Positions 25,748 to 35,312 of a DNA stretch of 64,000 nucleotides are shown here, one piece after another; within the stretch, counting starts at the first letter, position 1, and the number at the start of each line of letters is the position of its first letter. The stretch spans positions 101,715-165,714 of the forward strand of contig NZ_FOLL01000010.1 in the NCBI RefSeq assembly GCF_900112315.1. The letters are read 5' to 3'. This stretch comes from Parapedobacter composti. GTDB taxonomy: Bacteria; Bacteroidota; Bacteroidia; Sphingobacteriales; Sphingobacteriaceae. The position numbers and the translations under genes are program-made. Under the pieces are notes generated by a model, which saw only the letters and a list, made by a program, of their open reading frames with translations, ran no database searches and was not told where the DNA came from.

Positions 25748-27511
25748 ATGAGCGAGCCCCAAATAACAGGTAAAACGTACGACGCGGATCTGCTCCGCAG
25801 GATGATGCGCTACGTTAAGCCCTACCGTGGTATTTTCATCGCCTCGGTATTCCTTACCATAGTCATGGCGGGTGCCGCCCCGGCACTGCCGATGCTCATC
25901 GAATATACGCTGGATCGGTTTATCCTCCAAAACGATACGGATGGTTTGCGTGCAATGCTGCTGATCATGCTGGGCCTTTTGTTGTTGCAGACAGTTATAC
26001 GTTATTTTCACACGTTAATGACCAGTACATTGGGGCAGTCTGTAATTCGCGATCTGCGCATTGGCGTGTTTAACCACATCACAGGGCTTCGTCTGAAGTA
26101 TTTTGATAATACACCCATTGGGCGGCTCATTACCCGGACCATTTCAGATTTGGAAACCATTGCCAATATCTTTTCCGAAGGGGTTATCCAAATCATCGGC
26201 GATATTTTACAGCTGGTGGTTATCCTGGGCGTAATGTTTTATACCGATTGGAAGTTAACGCTGATTGTGTTAATTCCGATGCCCTTAATGATAGGGGCGA
26301 CCTATATTTTCAAGGAAGCTATGAAATCTGCCTTCCAGGATGTGCGTAAATGGGTAGCTAACCTGAATACGTTCCTGCAGGAGCATATCTCAGGCATCAG
26401 TATTATTCAATATTTTGCGCGCGAGGAACAGGAAATGCGTAAGTTCCAGGCGGCTAACGCCGAACATCGCAATGCGCATATCCGGGCTAACTGGTATTTT
26501 TCTATTTTCTTTCCGGTGATCGAAATCATCATGGCAATTGCATTGGGGCTGTTGGTGTGGTATGGCTCTAAGCAGGTTTTGGCTGAAACTCTTTCGCCAG
26601 GTGTCATTGTGGCTTTTATCATGTATATCAACATGATTTTTCGTCCTATCCGAGAATTGGTGGATCGGTTCAATACGCTGCAGATGGGCATGGTAAGCGC
26701 CGAGCGGATTTTTGCTGTGTTGGACACCGATGAGCGGACACCCGATACCGGCAACATGCAGCCCGCCCAAATCCGCGGGGAGATTGTCTTTAACAACGTG
26801 TGGTTTGCTTACAACGACGAGAAGTGGGTGCTGAAAGACATCAGTTTTAAAATTGCTCCGGGTGAAACGTTAGCATTAGTGGGAGCAACCGGAGCAGGCA
26901 AATCATCTACGATCAATATACTCAGCCGCTTTTACGAGGTCAATAAGGGTGCCATCTTACTGGATGGAATAGATATCAGGGAATATGAATTGAACTACCT
27001 GCGGCGCACCATTGCCACCGTACTGCAGGACGTGTTTCTGTTTTCGGACACCGTAGCCGGCAACATCAGTCTGAATGACCCGGCAATTACACGCGAACAA
27101 ATTGTTGCAGCAGCCAAACAGGTGGGAGCCCATGAATTTATTATGCGGCTGCCCAATGGATATGACTATCAGGTACAGGAGCGGGGAGCCACACTCTCAT
27201 CTGGCCAAGCGCAGCTCATCGCATTCATACGGGCACTCGTACATAACCCCAGAATATTAGTGCTGGACGAGGCTACTTCATCCGTTGATACCGAAACCGA
27301 AGGGCTCATCCAGCACGCTATTGACACTTTAATGAAAGGCCGTACTTCCATCGTTATCGCCCACCGCCTTTCCACCATCCAAAAAGCAGACAAGATCATT
27401 GTGTTGGATAAAGGGGAAATCAAGGAGGTGGGGTCGCATCAAGAACTTCTGCGTATGGACGGCTATTATAAACGCCTGTATGATTTACAGTTCCATTCGG
27501 CCGGAATATAG
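25748..27511 (+). CDS. ABC exporter half-transporter (MsbA/MDR-like, membrane and ATPase domains fused)
   Basis: A 587-residue type IV exporter subunit. The N-terminal six-helix membrane domain (about 20-310) contains the coupling-helix region FDNTPIGRLITRTISDLETI. The ATPase has Walker A VGATGAGKSS, a Q-loop in VLQDVFLFSDT, the signature TLSSGQAQL (degenerate from LSGGQ), Walker B ILVLDEATSSVD and the switch His in IAHRLSTI. The degenerate signature is usual in Bacteroidota heterodimer-type exporters, so it may pair with another subunit or act as a homodimer. Substrate unknown (lipid or drug). Confidence 0.9.
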   Translation: MSEPQITGKTYDADLLRRMMRYVKPYRGIFIASVFLTIVMAGAAPALPMLIEYTLDRFILQNDTDGLRAMLLIMLGLLLLQTVIRYFHTLMTSTLGQSVIRDLRIGVFNHITGLRLKYFDNTPIGRLITRTISDLETIANIFSEGVIQIIGDILQLVVILGVMFYTDWKLTLIVLIPMPLMIGATYIFKEAMKSAFQDVRKWVANLNTFLQEHISGISIIQYFAREEQEMRKFQAANAEHRNAHIRANWYFSIFFPVIEIIMAIALGLLVWYGSKQVLAETLSPGVIVAFIMYINMIFRPIRELVDRFNTLQMGMVSAERIFAVLDTDERTPDTGNMQPAQIRGEIVFNNVWFAYNDEKWVLKDISFKIAPGETLALVGATGAGKSSTINILSRFYEVNKGAILLDGIDIREYELNYLRRTIATVLQDVFLFSDTVAGNISLNDPAITREQIVAAAKQVGAHEFIMRLPNGYDYQVQERGATLSSGQAQLIAFIRALVHNPRILVLDEATSSVDTETEGLIQHAIDTLMKGRTSIVIAHRLSTIQKADKIIVLDKGEIKEVGSHQELLRMDGYYKRLYDLQFHSAGI

Positions 27512-27530
27512 AATAATATAAATAGTCAAA

Positions 27531-27551
27531 GGCCGTCCGGAATGGACAGCC
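27531..27551. terminator. Weak hairpin between convergent ABC exporter and M3 peptidase genes
   Basis: GGCCGTCC pairs with GGACAGCC (one C/A mismatch) around GGAAT. It stands midway between two convergent stops. T-rich stretches flank it only loosely. Confidence 0.35.
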
Positions 27552-27562
27552 CCTGAAATCTT

Positions 27563-29674
27563 TTATTCTAATCCCCGTTTCTTCATCAGATAGGCCGGGT
27601 TCGGATCGGATCCACGGAAATTACGATACAATATAGCGGGTCTTTCCGTACCACCTCGTTCTAGAATGTTTTTCCGGAATGCCTGAGCGGTAGGTTGGTC
27701 AAACAAACCTTTTTCTTTAAAAGCAGCGAACGCATCCGAGTCAAGCACCTCAGCCCAAATATAGCTGTAATACCCCGCCGAATATCCACTACTAAAAATA
27801 TGTTGGAAATACGTGCTGCGATACCGTGGGATAATCTCATCGATCAAGCCGTATTTATCCATTGAAGCGTTTTCAAAATCGGTGGCCCCAATAGTGATTG
27901 GATCGGTCTGCGTATGGTAATCCATATCCAGCAATGATGCCGCCAGGTATTCCACGGTGGCAAACCCTTGGTCGAATGTGCCCACGCGGTTCATTTTGGC
28001 GATCAACTCATCGGGGATGGTCTCCCCTGTCTCATAATGCTTGGCATATAGTTTAAGTACCTCAGGATCCGCGGCCCAGTTTTCCATGATCTGGGAAGGC
28101 AATTCAACAAAATCTCGCGACACAGAAGTGCCGGACAAGCTTTCATACGTTACATTGGACAACAGCCCGTGGAGGGCATGGCCGAACTCGTGAAACAGAG
28201 TACTGGCCTCGTCAAAGGTGAGTAGCGCCGGTTTGTCGCCGACGGGTTTCGTAAAATTACAAACAATGGAAATGACCGGAGGGATACGCTTACCGCCTTC
28301 CGTCCGCTGGCGGCGGTACGACGTCATCCATGCCCCCACCCGTTTAGAAGCCCGTGGGAAAAAGTCGGCATAAAGGACTCCCAGGTGACTACCATCTGTA
28401 TCAAACACTTCATAAACCTCTACATCTGGATGGTAAACAGGCACACTATCCAAGGCTCTAAATGTAATGCCATAGAGCCGGTTAGCTACATCAAATGCAC
28501 CCTCGCGCACCTTTTCCAAGCTAAAGTAAGGTTTGATTTCATCCTCGCTGAGGGCATACCGTTTTTGACGGATTTTTTCCGCATAATACCGCCAATCATA
28601 GGGCATCGGTTCGAACGATTGGCCGGCGGAAGCGATTTCTTTTTTGATATCGGCGGCTTCCACTTGCGCTTTAGCCAGCGCCGGACGCCACAAATCATGA
28701 AGCAGTTTATAGACATTATCAGGATGCTCCGCCATGGCCTCTTCCAGGACGTAATGCGCATGTGTAGGATAGCCCAGCAGATTGGCCCGCTGTAGACGCA
28801 GGTTGGCTATCTTGACAAGGATTTCCTTATTGTCATGCGCGTTATCGTTATCACCCCGGTTTTTGTATGCTTCCCAAATCTGTTTACGCAGATTGCGGTT
28901 ATCCGCATATTGGAGAAAAGGCATAACGCTGGGATTCGATAAGGTAAACACCCACTTTCCATCCTGACCTTTTTCCTTGGCCGTTTCCGCTGCTGTAGCT
29001 ATAGCCCCTTCGGGGAGCCCCGCAAGATCTTTTTCATCTTCAATGGTCAGCTCGTATGCGTTGGTTTCTGCCAGCAGGTTCTGGTTGAACTGCACCGTCA
29101 GCACAGACAGTTCTTCGTTGATTTTGCGCAGCTCGTCTTTGTCATCGCCATGGAGGTTGGCGCCCCCACGCACAAACCCCTTATAGGTGTTTTCGAGCAA
29201 TTTGGATTGCTCGTCCGTAAGCTCCAATGAATCCCGCTTGTCCCATAAACCCTTTACACGGGCAAAGAGCTGTTCGTTCAGCCGGATGTTATCATAATGT
29301 GCGGACAATACCGGAGCCATCTCTTTAACAATGGCTTGGATGGAATCGTTGGTGTGGGCCGAGTTCAAGTTACTAAGTACGGTATTGACTTGGCTAAGTA
29401 ACCGACCGGCTTGCTCCAGCGCCACGATGGTGTTATCAAATGTGGGCGACTCAGCGTTATTCACGATAGCCGTAATTTCTGCTTCATGCTGTTTCATGCC
29501 CGCCTCAAGAGCCGGCTTAAAATGGCCTTCCTTAATCTGATCAAACGGCGGGACACCGAACGGTGTATCATAAGCCCTTAGAAAAGGGTTTGTGCCTGTC
29601 TGTTTAGCATTATCACAGGATACGATAAAGGCGGTTGAAATCATCAATACAAATAAAACACTTTTGCTATTCAT
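27563..29674 (-). CDS. M3-family oligopeptidase / peptidyl-dipeptidase (Dcp-like) lipoprotein
   Basis: A zinc metallopeptidase of the thimet oligopeptidase family. From the ATG at 29674 it has 703 residues and starts with a lipoprotein signal ending FIVSC. The active site HEFGHALHG lies near residue 490, with the third ligand region DFVELPSQIMENWA following. Length and the C-terminal SAGYYSYIWAEVLDSDAF segment match Dcp. The frame opens upstream to 29731, but a TAACTTTG promoter box inside that extension supports the internal ATG. It likely degrades oligopeptides in the envelope. Confidence 0.92.
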   Translation of the reverse strand: MNSKSVLFVLMISTAFIVSCDNAKQTGTNPFLRAYDTPFGVPPFDQIKEGHFKPALEAGMKQHEAEITAIVNNAESPTFDNTIVALEQAGRLLSQVNTVLSNLNSAHTNDSIQAIVKEMAPVLSAHYDNIRLNEQLFARVKGLWDKRDSLELTDEQSKLLENTYKGFVRGGANLHGDDKDELRKINEELSVLTVQFNQNLLAETNAYELTIEDEKDLAGLPEGAIATAAETAKEKGQDGKWVFTLSNPSVMPFLQYADNRNLRKQIWEAYKNRGDNDNAHDNKEILVKIANLRLQRANLLGYPTHAHYVLEEAMAEHPDNVYKLLHDLWRPALAKAQVEAADIKKEIASAGQSFEPMPYDWRYYAEKIRQKRYALSEDEIKPYFSLEKVREGAFDVANRLYGITFRALDSVPVYHPDVEVYEVFDTDGSHLGVLYADFFPRASKRVGAWMTSYRRQRTEGGKRIPPVISIVCNFTKPVGDKPALLTFDEASTLFHEFGHALHGLLSNVTYESLSGTSVSRDFVELPSQIMENWAADPEVLKLYAKHYETGETIPDELIAKMNRVGTFDQGFATVEYLAASLLDMDYHTQTDPITIGATDFENASMDKYGLIDEIIPRYRSTYFQHIFSSGYSAGYYSYIWAEVLDSDAFAAFKEKGLFDQPTAQAFRKNILERGGTERPAILYRNFRGSDPNPAYLMKKRGLE

Positions 29675-29698
29675 CTGTGCATGGGTTGGTTTCGCCGC

Positions 29699-29706
29699 CA
29701 AAGTTA
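29699..29706 (-). promoter_or_regulatory. Promoter -7 box of the M3 peptidase gene
   Basis: TAACTTTG on the minus strand, 24 bases before the ATG at 29674; it decides between two possible starts. Confidence 0.6.
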
Positions 29707-29786
29707 AATAAAAGTGCTTAAACAAACGCAATGTACAGAAAGCATCCCGCTTGGGATATCCGCGTCAGCACCGATCTTCCCCCTGG

Positions 29787-30974
29787 TTAAATGACTCCCA
29801 GCTGCTTACCTACTTTGGTAAATGCCGCGATAGCCCTGTCCAGATGGTACTGCTCATGTGCGGCTGATAGCTGCACCCGGATACGGGCCTTGCTTTTTGG
29901 AACAACGGGATAATAAAATCCGATGACGTAAATACCTTCATCAAGCATTTTAGCAGCGAACTCTTGAGCCAGAGAAGCTTCGTATAACATCACAGGTACG
30001 ATGGGGTGGTTCCCCGACTTAATGTCAAAGCCTGCCTCGGCCATCTTAGTCCGGAAATAACGGGTGTTGTATTCAAGCTTATCGCGCAACGCCGTGGTTT
30101 CACTTAGCATATCGAGAACAGCAATGGATGCTCCGGCTATCGCCGGGGCTAACGTGTTGGAAAATAGATAAGGCCTTGACCGCTGGCGCAACATATCAAT
30201 GATTTCCTTGCGACCGGACGTAAACCCCCCGGAGGCACCTCCCAGCGCTTTCCCTAACGTACCTGTAATGATATCGACTCGATCCATAACGCTATGCAGC
30301 TCATGTGTTCCGCGGCCGGTCTTACCGATAACGCCGGTGCAATGCGACTCATCGATCATTACTAATGCTTCATACCGATCAGCCAAGTCACAGATAACAT
30401 TCAAGGGTGCAATACTGCCGTCCATCGAGAAAGCTCCATCAGTTACAATAATCCGATGCCTGGCACCTTTGGCGGCCTGGAGCTGGGCTTCTAAATCATC
30501 CATGTCGCAATTTTTATAGCGGAAACGCTGTGCTTTGCAGAGTCGTACACCGTCAATGATCGATGCATGGTTGAGCTCGTCTGAGATAATGGCATCCTCC
30601 GGGCCGAATAACGGCTCAAATACGCCGCCGTTGGCGTCAAAGGCTGCGGCATAAAGAATAGTATCCTCCGTGCCCAAAAACTCCGACAACTTGCTCTCTA
30701 ACGTTTTATGAATATCCTGCGTGCCACAAATGAACCGTACGGAAGACATGCCGTACCCATGTGTATCAATCGCGCGTTTGGCCGCCTCTATTACCTTAGG
30801 ATGCGATGAAAGACCTAAATAATTGTTGGCGCAAAAGTTGATAACCTCCGCACCACCTTGAACCTTAATATCGGCTCCCTGGGGCGTTACAATGACACGT
30901 TCGGTTTTATAAAGGCCGGCATCTTTGATGTCCTGCAATTCTTGCTGCAATACGGGTTGTAGGGTCTTATACAT
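29787..30974 (-). CDS. kbl: Glycine C-acetyltransferase (2-amino-3-ketobutyrate CoA ligase)
   Basis: A PLP enzyme of the alpha-oxoamine synthase family, 395 residues, converting 2-amino-3-ketobutyrate and CoA to glycine and acetyl-CoA in threonine breakdown. Visible motifs are [50 protein letters not shown] and the PLP lysine in [14 protein letters not shown]. No threonine dehydrogenase gene is adjacent. The close relatives (serine palmitoyltransferase, 8-amino-7-oxononanoate synthase) are less likely given GRGTHE and the overall identity pattern. Confidence 0.9.
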   Translation of the reverse strand: MYKTLQPVLQQELQDIKDAGLYKTERVIVTPQGADIKVQGGAEVINFCANNYLGLSSHPKVIEAAKRAIDTHGYGMSSVRFICGTQDIHKTLESKLSEFLGTEDTILYAAAFDANGGVFEPLFGPEDAIISDELNHASIIDGVRLCKAQRFRYKNCDMDDLEAQLQAAKGARHRIIVTDGAFSMDGSIAPLNVICDLADRYEALVMIDESHCTGVIGKTGRGTHELHSVMDRVDIITGTLGKALGGASGGFTSGRKEIIDMLRQRSRPYLFSNTLAPAIAGASIAVLDMLSETTALRDKLEYNTRYFRTKMAEAGFDIKSGNHPIVPVMLYEASLAQEFAAKMLDEGIYVIGFYYPVVPKSKARIRVQLSAAHEQYHLDRAIAAFTKVGKQLGVI

Positions 30975-31073
30975 AGTGAGAATGGTAAGTAAAAACGTCT
31001 TAGGTCAAAAATCGAAAATTAAATCGCCAAATCAAAATGCCATTGTTAACCATGGCATTGATACTGAAATCCC

Positions 31074-31081
31074 TATCTTTG
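31074..31081 (+). promoter_or_regulatory. Promoter -7 box of the conserved unknown gene at 31086
   Basis: TATCTTTG ends four bases (TACC) before the ATG at 31086. The same box, gap and ATG occur at the cobA leader peptide. Confidence 0.6.
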
Positions 31082-31085
31082 TACC

Positions 31086-32399
31086 ATGGCAAGGGAAATT
31101 TACGAAACCAAGCGAAAAGCATTAAAAATCAATCTAAACGAAGAAATATACGGAACATTTGCTGAAATTGGTGCTGGGCAGGAAGTTGCCCGTAATTTTT
31201 TCAATGCCGGAGCGGCTTCGGGCACCATCGCAAAAACAATCTCTGCTTATGACATGGCTTTCAGCGATGCCATCTACGGCGCGGAAGATTCCGGCCGTTA
31301 TGTGAGCCAGTCAAGGCTACGTAAAATGCTTGAACATGAATACGAACTACTCGCAGAACGGCTTATAGGTGAAAAATACAGCAATAAACGGCTGTTTGCC
31401 TTTGCCAATACCGTAGCGGCCATCAATTTCAACAAAACTAACGATCCACATGGTTGGATGGGCATCCGCTTCCAGCACGAGACGGGAAGTGTGCCAAATG
31501 AAATTATTTTCCATGTTAGATTATTGGATAGCGACAACCTTCTACAACAAAAAGTATTAGGTATCTTAGGGGTCAACTTGGTATTTGCTGCGTATTACTA
31601 TACCCGAGATGTACAGACCATGATTGAATCGCTCGCCGACAACCTGTCTCCCGGGTCTGTTGAAATTGATTTGGTGAAAGTCAGCGGGCCCGTATTCCGA
31701 GACGTGAACGAACGGCTCATCAACCTGTACCTTATTGCTAAGGGGTATTCCAAAGCAGCGATTTTTAACCCGGAAGGCAGAGCTTACCAAAGCAAGGATT
31801 TCCTATATAAAAAGGATATCATGATCTTGCGAACTAAATACCGGCAGAAGTCCAACCCTAACTTTGACCTGTTTAATTTAGCGGTAGATCAGTTCAAACG
31901 TAATGTTGGCATTAAAGGAGATAACCTGGTGGTAATGATTGAAGTGCTCATGAGCAATGTACTGGATCAAACGCCCCAGTTTACGCCGGAAGATCTGCAG
32001 TATTTCGCCGAGAGGGCCGAATATCTTTGTAGTACCGGCAACCACATCCTTGTTTCTAACTTTACGAGAAACCATTATCTCGCAGAATATTTATCGCAAT
32101 TTAAACCGCGTAACGTAGGCATTTCAACCAACATCTCTAACCTACGCAATATTTTTAATTCAAAGCAGTATACCAAAGGAAATTATACCGATGAGCTGTT
32201 GGCTTATGTGAGTGGTTTATTCAGTAAAAACGTAAAGTTATATGCTTATCCCTACCTGAACAAACAGCACAACCAGATTGTTACTACAGCCAACATGCCC
32301 GTGTCAGACGAAGCAAGGCCATTGTTTGAATTCCTTGTCAGGAATAAGTATATTATTGATATTGAAAATTACGATGCACGCTACGTAAAGACAGTATAA
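31086..32399 (+). CDS. Conserved Bacteroidota protein of unknown function
   Basis: A 437-residue cytoplasmic protein without signal peptide or membrane helices. I recognise it as a widely conserved protein of this phylum, given inconsistent database labels (e.g. nicotinate-nucleotide adenylyltransferase, TonB receptor); I see no nucleotidyltransferase HxGH motif and no barrel. Distinctive stretches are IYGTFAEIGAGQEVARNFF, ASGTIAKTISAYDMAFSDA, HGWMGIRFQHE, and RGYSKAA-like AKGYSKAAIFNPEGRA. The gene has its own promoter and a predicted leaderless start. Its function is unknown. Confidence 0.75.
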   Translation: MAREIYETKRKALKINLNEEIYGTFAEIGAGQEVARNFFNAGAASGTIAKTISAYDMAFSDAIYGAEDSGRYVSQSRLRKMLEHEYELLAERLIGEKYSNKRLFAFANTVAAINFNKTNDPHGWMGIRFQHETGSVPNEIIFHVRLLDSDNLLQQKVLGILGVNLVFAAYYYTRDVQTMIESLADNLSPGSVEIDLVKVSGPVFRDVNERLINLYLIAKGYSKAAIFNPEGRAYQSKDFLYKKDIMILRTKYRQKSNPNFDLFNLAVDQFKRNVGIKGDNLVVMIEVLMSNVLDQTPQFTPEDLQYFAERAEYLCSTGNHILVSNFTRNHYLAEYLSQFKPRNVGISTNISNLRNIFNSKQYTKGNYTDELLAYVSGLFSKNVKLYAYPYLNKQHNQIVTTANMPVSDEARPLFEFLVRNKYIIDIENYDARYVKTV

Positions 32400-32411
32400 C
32401 CGTAATACCAG

Positions 32412-32419
32412 TATGTTTG
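32412..32419 (+). promoter_or_regulatory. Promoter -7 box of idi
   Basis: TATGTTTG, 23 bases before the idi GTG at 32443. Confidence 0.5.
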
Positions 32420-32442
32420 AGTAAATATACAGAAATTTTTGA

Positions 32443-32970
32443 GTGGAAACAGGAAACGTCATATTGGTAGACAAGCACGATCACGCTGTCGGTTTCATGG
32501 AAAAGATGGAAGTGCATCGGCGCGGACTGCTACATCGGGCAATCAGCGTTTTTATTTTTGACGGCACCGGTAGGTTATTGTTGCAGCAGCGAGCCTTTCA
32601 TAAATATCACAGCGGCGCGTTATGGACCAATACATGCTGTAGCCACCCATTCCCCGGTGAGTCTGCGCCCGCGGCCGCAAAAAGGCGACTAAAGGAAGAA
32701 ATGGGGTTGTCTATTCCTTTGGATTTTTTATTTACCTTCCGGTATCGGGCTTCGTTGGACAACGGTCTTATTGAACATGAACTGGACCATGTATTTATCG
32801 GCTATACAGACGAAAATCCCGCAATTAACCCCGATGAGGTAGCCGACTATCGTTGGGCTACTTCGTCCGATATTGACAAAGGCATCTCTACTGACCCAAG
32901 CGCTTATACCTCTTGGTTTAAATTAATCTATAAAAGGGTATTTGCCCAAGCCAGCTTAGGGTATAATTAA
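32443..32970 (+). CDS. idi: Isopentenyl-diphosphate delta-isomerase, type I
   Basis: This Nudix-fold enzyme interconverts IPP and DMAPP for isoprenoid synthesis. The 175-residue product has the catalytic cysteine region WTNTCCSHPFPGES, the Nudix-like AAKRRLKEEMGLS and the Glu-containing EHELDHVFIGYTDENP. An in-frame TGA immediately precedes the GTG at 32443, so GTG must be the start. Its 3' end overlaps the convergent unknown gene by four bases. Confidence 0.93.
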   Translation: METGNVILVDKHDHAVGFMEKMEVHRRGLLHRAISVFIFDGTGRLLLQQRAFHKYHSGALWTNTCCSHPFPGESAPAAAKRRLKEEMGLSIPLDFLFTFRYRASLDNGLIEHELDHVFIGYTDENPAINPDEVADYRWATSSDIDKGISTDPSAYTSWFKLIYKRVFAQASLGYN

Positions 32971-33533
32971 TATAAGCGTTTGGTCATCTGCTCTTCTACA
33001 GCTTTGTAGACCTGCAACGGCTTTTGGTTTCGCCAACTCACGTGGTTAAGTGCCCCCCCGAAATTGATGAAGTAGTCGATATTGCTGGATTTGAATTCGT
33101 CCAAAACGTGTTCGCGGAAATTGATGCCTGCAATCCAACCATCTTCAATATCTTGGAACCATTCTTCGTAATAGCAATCGTCAGAAGCGTGGAAGTTAAG
33201 CACGTTTTCCCCAATCATGATAAACTTACTGATACCTGCGTTGACCATGATATCGATCACCTCTCGTTTAAGCAACATGATATCGTTATATATCGCATCA
33301 TTCCACTCCCCGATAAGCTCTATGATGGTATATCCCCGGTTGTAATCGGCGTATAAGATTTTCAGGTATAACGTGCTGGATCCGAAATTATCCCATTGCG
33401 GATGCAGCAGAAAATTGTAAATCTGCTTATCAAACTCAAATTCGTTGTACTCTGTACCGTAAAACGGTGACAGCTCGTCTTCAGCAGCGATGTAATCATC
33501 CCTCCAACGATAATATGGCTCAATCTCATGCAT
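32967..33533 (-). CDS. Conserved hypothetical protein, acidic, aromatic-rich
   Basis: A 188-residue soluble protein that I do not assign to a family. It is rich in Asp, Glu, Tyr and Trp (e.g. EIEPYYRWRDDYIAAEDE and DDCYYEEWFQDIEDGW), and its central part (LLKREVIDIMVNAGISKFIMIGENVLNF) looks like a beta-alpha-beta unit. No cysteine pair or signal peptide is present. It overlaps the end of idi by four bases in the opposite orientation and has its own TAACTTTG box. Similar single genes occur in relatives as far as I recall. Confidence 0.65.
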   Translation of the reverse strand: MHEIEPYYRWRDDYIAAEDELSPFYGTEYNEFEFDKQIYNFLLHPQWDNFGSSTLYLKILYADYNRGYTIIELIGEWNDAIYNDIMLLKREVIDIMVNAGISKFIMIGENVLNFHASDDCYYEEWFQDIEDGWIAGINFREHVLDEFKSSNIDYFINFGGALNHVSWRNQKPLQVYKAVEEQMTKRLY

Positions 33534-33553
33534 CGCCTTGTGTATTAACTTTA

Positions 33554-33561
33554 CAAAGTTA
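33554..33561 (-). promoter_or_regulatory. Promoter -7 box of the acidic hypothetical gene
   Basis: TAACTTTG on the minus strand, 20 bases before the ATG at 33533. Confidence 0.55.
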
Positions 33562-33704
33562 GCTAACTGACCGATTTTTCACAAGCAGCTTTTATTTATA
33601 GCCTGCATGCGGCGGGGAAACACTTCATCCACCGTAATGTAAATTTTACGCATTGACCATGGAAAATGACAGAAACTATTTAATTTAGCACATGTTATTT
33701 CGAT

Positions 33705-35312
33705 ATGCGGAAGGTTACCAAACGAAATTTGTTTATCGCGGCTACTTACGGCGGAGCGCTCCTGCTTGGGCTCTTACTTGGGCAGAAGTATGCCGATGAA
33801 AACACGCATACCGGAAGCACAGGTGCACTGTTGCTAAACCGTACGGATAATCTGGGCAAAGTGCAGCGAATGATTAATATCATAGCCAACCATTATGTAG
33901 ACAGCCTGGATATTGACCAGTTGCAGGAACTGGCTATCGATGAGCTTGTAGGTCAACTGGATCCTCACTCCGAATACCTTCGGCCTAATCAGGTTCATAG
34001 GCAACAAGAAACCCTTGAAGGTAGTTTCGAGGGCATTGGCATTGAGTATTACAACCTCCATGACACCCTGATGACCGTAGGGCTCATCGCGGGTGGACCG
34101 GCTCAACGCGCCGGTATGCGCGTAGGCGATAAATTAATCGCAATCAATGGGGATACAATTGCCGGGATTCGCTTCTCCGAACAGACCATCGAGAAAAAGA
34201 TCCGCGGCCGTAGAGGGACTGCTATCGAAATAAGCATCAATCGCAACGGAAAAAACCTGCCGTTGCCTTTAAAAGTTATGCGCGACCGTGTTGAAGTGAG
34301 CAGCATCGATGCCGCATACATCATTGACAGTGCCACGGCATACATAAAGATCAGACGTTTTGGCGCAAGAACTGCAGACGACTTTAAGCGGGCACTTCAA
34401 AACCTCAAAAAACAAGGTGCACAACGGCTGATATTGGATCTACGGGAGAACGGAGGAGGATATTTCAATGCAGCAACTGCGTTAGCCAGCCAGTTTTTTG
34501 TCGATAAACAGCTAATTGTTTATACCCAAGGTGCACATGAAGGCCGAACAGATTACTACTCCAGTGCCAACGGCATTTTCGGGGACGGCAAGCTGGCCGT
34601 ACTTATTGATGAGCAGTCGGCATCTGCCAGCGAAATCGTAGCGGGGGCAATACAAGATTTGGAACGGGGCATCATTATAGGAAGGCGTTCATTTGGGAAG
34701 GCTTTGGTACAGGAGCAGTTCGGTTTCAGCGACGGATCGGCACTCAACCTCACTGTAGCGCGGTACCATACCCCGTCAGGCCGATGCATTCAAAAAACAT
34801 ATCCTTCGCGAAACGCCATGAGGCGTGACACAATCATGTTCCCGTCTGTACAAAAAGCGCACACGGATACCGCGCGTTACCTTACCGCATCCGGTAAACT
34901 GGTTTACGGCGGTGGCGGGATCTCACCTGATGTATGGGTGCCCGCAGACAGTAACGGAATAAGCAACCTATACCGAAGGATAAGACAAGCAAACCTCATT
35001 GAGACATATGTATATGAACGGCTCACCAAATCGGCTCCCACTTACGCTGTAGAAAATTATTTAAAAGGATATTTTCTGCCGGATAAGGAATACCAGAGCT
35101 TCCTTCGATACATACAAGACCAAGGAGTTGATTATACTCAAAAAGAAGCCGACGCCGTGAAACCCCGGGTACGAACTGATATTGAAGCGTTGTTGGGCCG
35201 TTATTATTTTGGAAGCGAAGCTTTTTTTAAGGTACGCAACCGTTCCGATAAAATGTTGGCCGAGGCATTACTCGCCCTTAATGCTGGATCTGGCCATCCA
35301 ACAGCTCAATGA
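33705..35312 (+). CDS. S41-family C-terminal processing protease
   Basis: A 535-residue periplasmic protease tethered by one N-terminal hydrophobic segment (about 9-25). A PDZ domain (about 95-175) contains GIGIEYYNL and GGPAQRAGMRVGDKLIAING. The S41 core has LRENGGGYFNAATALA, catalytic Ser in SASASE (305-310) and Lys332 in RRSFGKALVQ. Members trim envelope proteins at the C-terminus. Its last 35 bases lie opposite the end of the convergent ABC ATPase gene. Confidence 0.93.
   Translation: MRKVTKRNLFIAATYGGALLLGLLLGQKYADENTHTGSTGALLLNRTDNLGKVQRMINIIANHYVDSLDIDQLQELAIDELVGQLDPHSEYLRPNQVHRQQETLEGSFEGIGIEYYNLHDTLMTVGLIAGGPAQRAGMRVGDKLIAINGDTIAGIRFSEQTIEKKIRGRRGTAIEISINRNGKNLPLPLKVMRDRVEVSSIDAAYIIDSATAYIKIRRFGARTADDFKRALQNLKKQGAQRLILDLRENGGGYFNAATALASQFFVDKQLIVYTQGAHEGRTDYYSSANGIFGDGKLAVLIDEQSASASEIVAGAIQDLERGIIIGRRSFGKALVQEQFGFSDGSALNLTVARYHTPSGRCIQKTYPSRNAMRRDTIMFPSVQKAHTDTARYLTASGKLVYGGGGISPDVWVPADSNGISNLYRRIRQANLIETYVYERLTKSAPTYAVENYLKGYFLPDKEYQSFLRYIQDQGVDYTQKEADAVKPRVRTDIEALLGRYYFGSEAFFKVRNRSDKMLAEALLALNAGSGHPTAQ

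Noticed and set aside
26390..26796. Two minus-strand frames of 126 and 129 codons inside the ABC exporter gene
   Set aside because: They are antisense shadows of a clearly coding membrane protein, without promoter or family resemblance.
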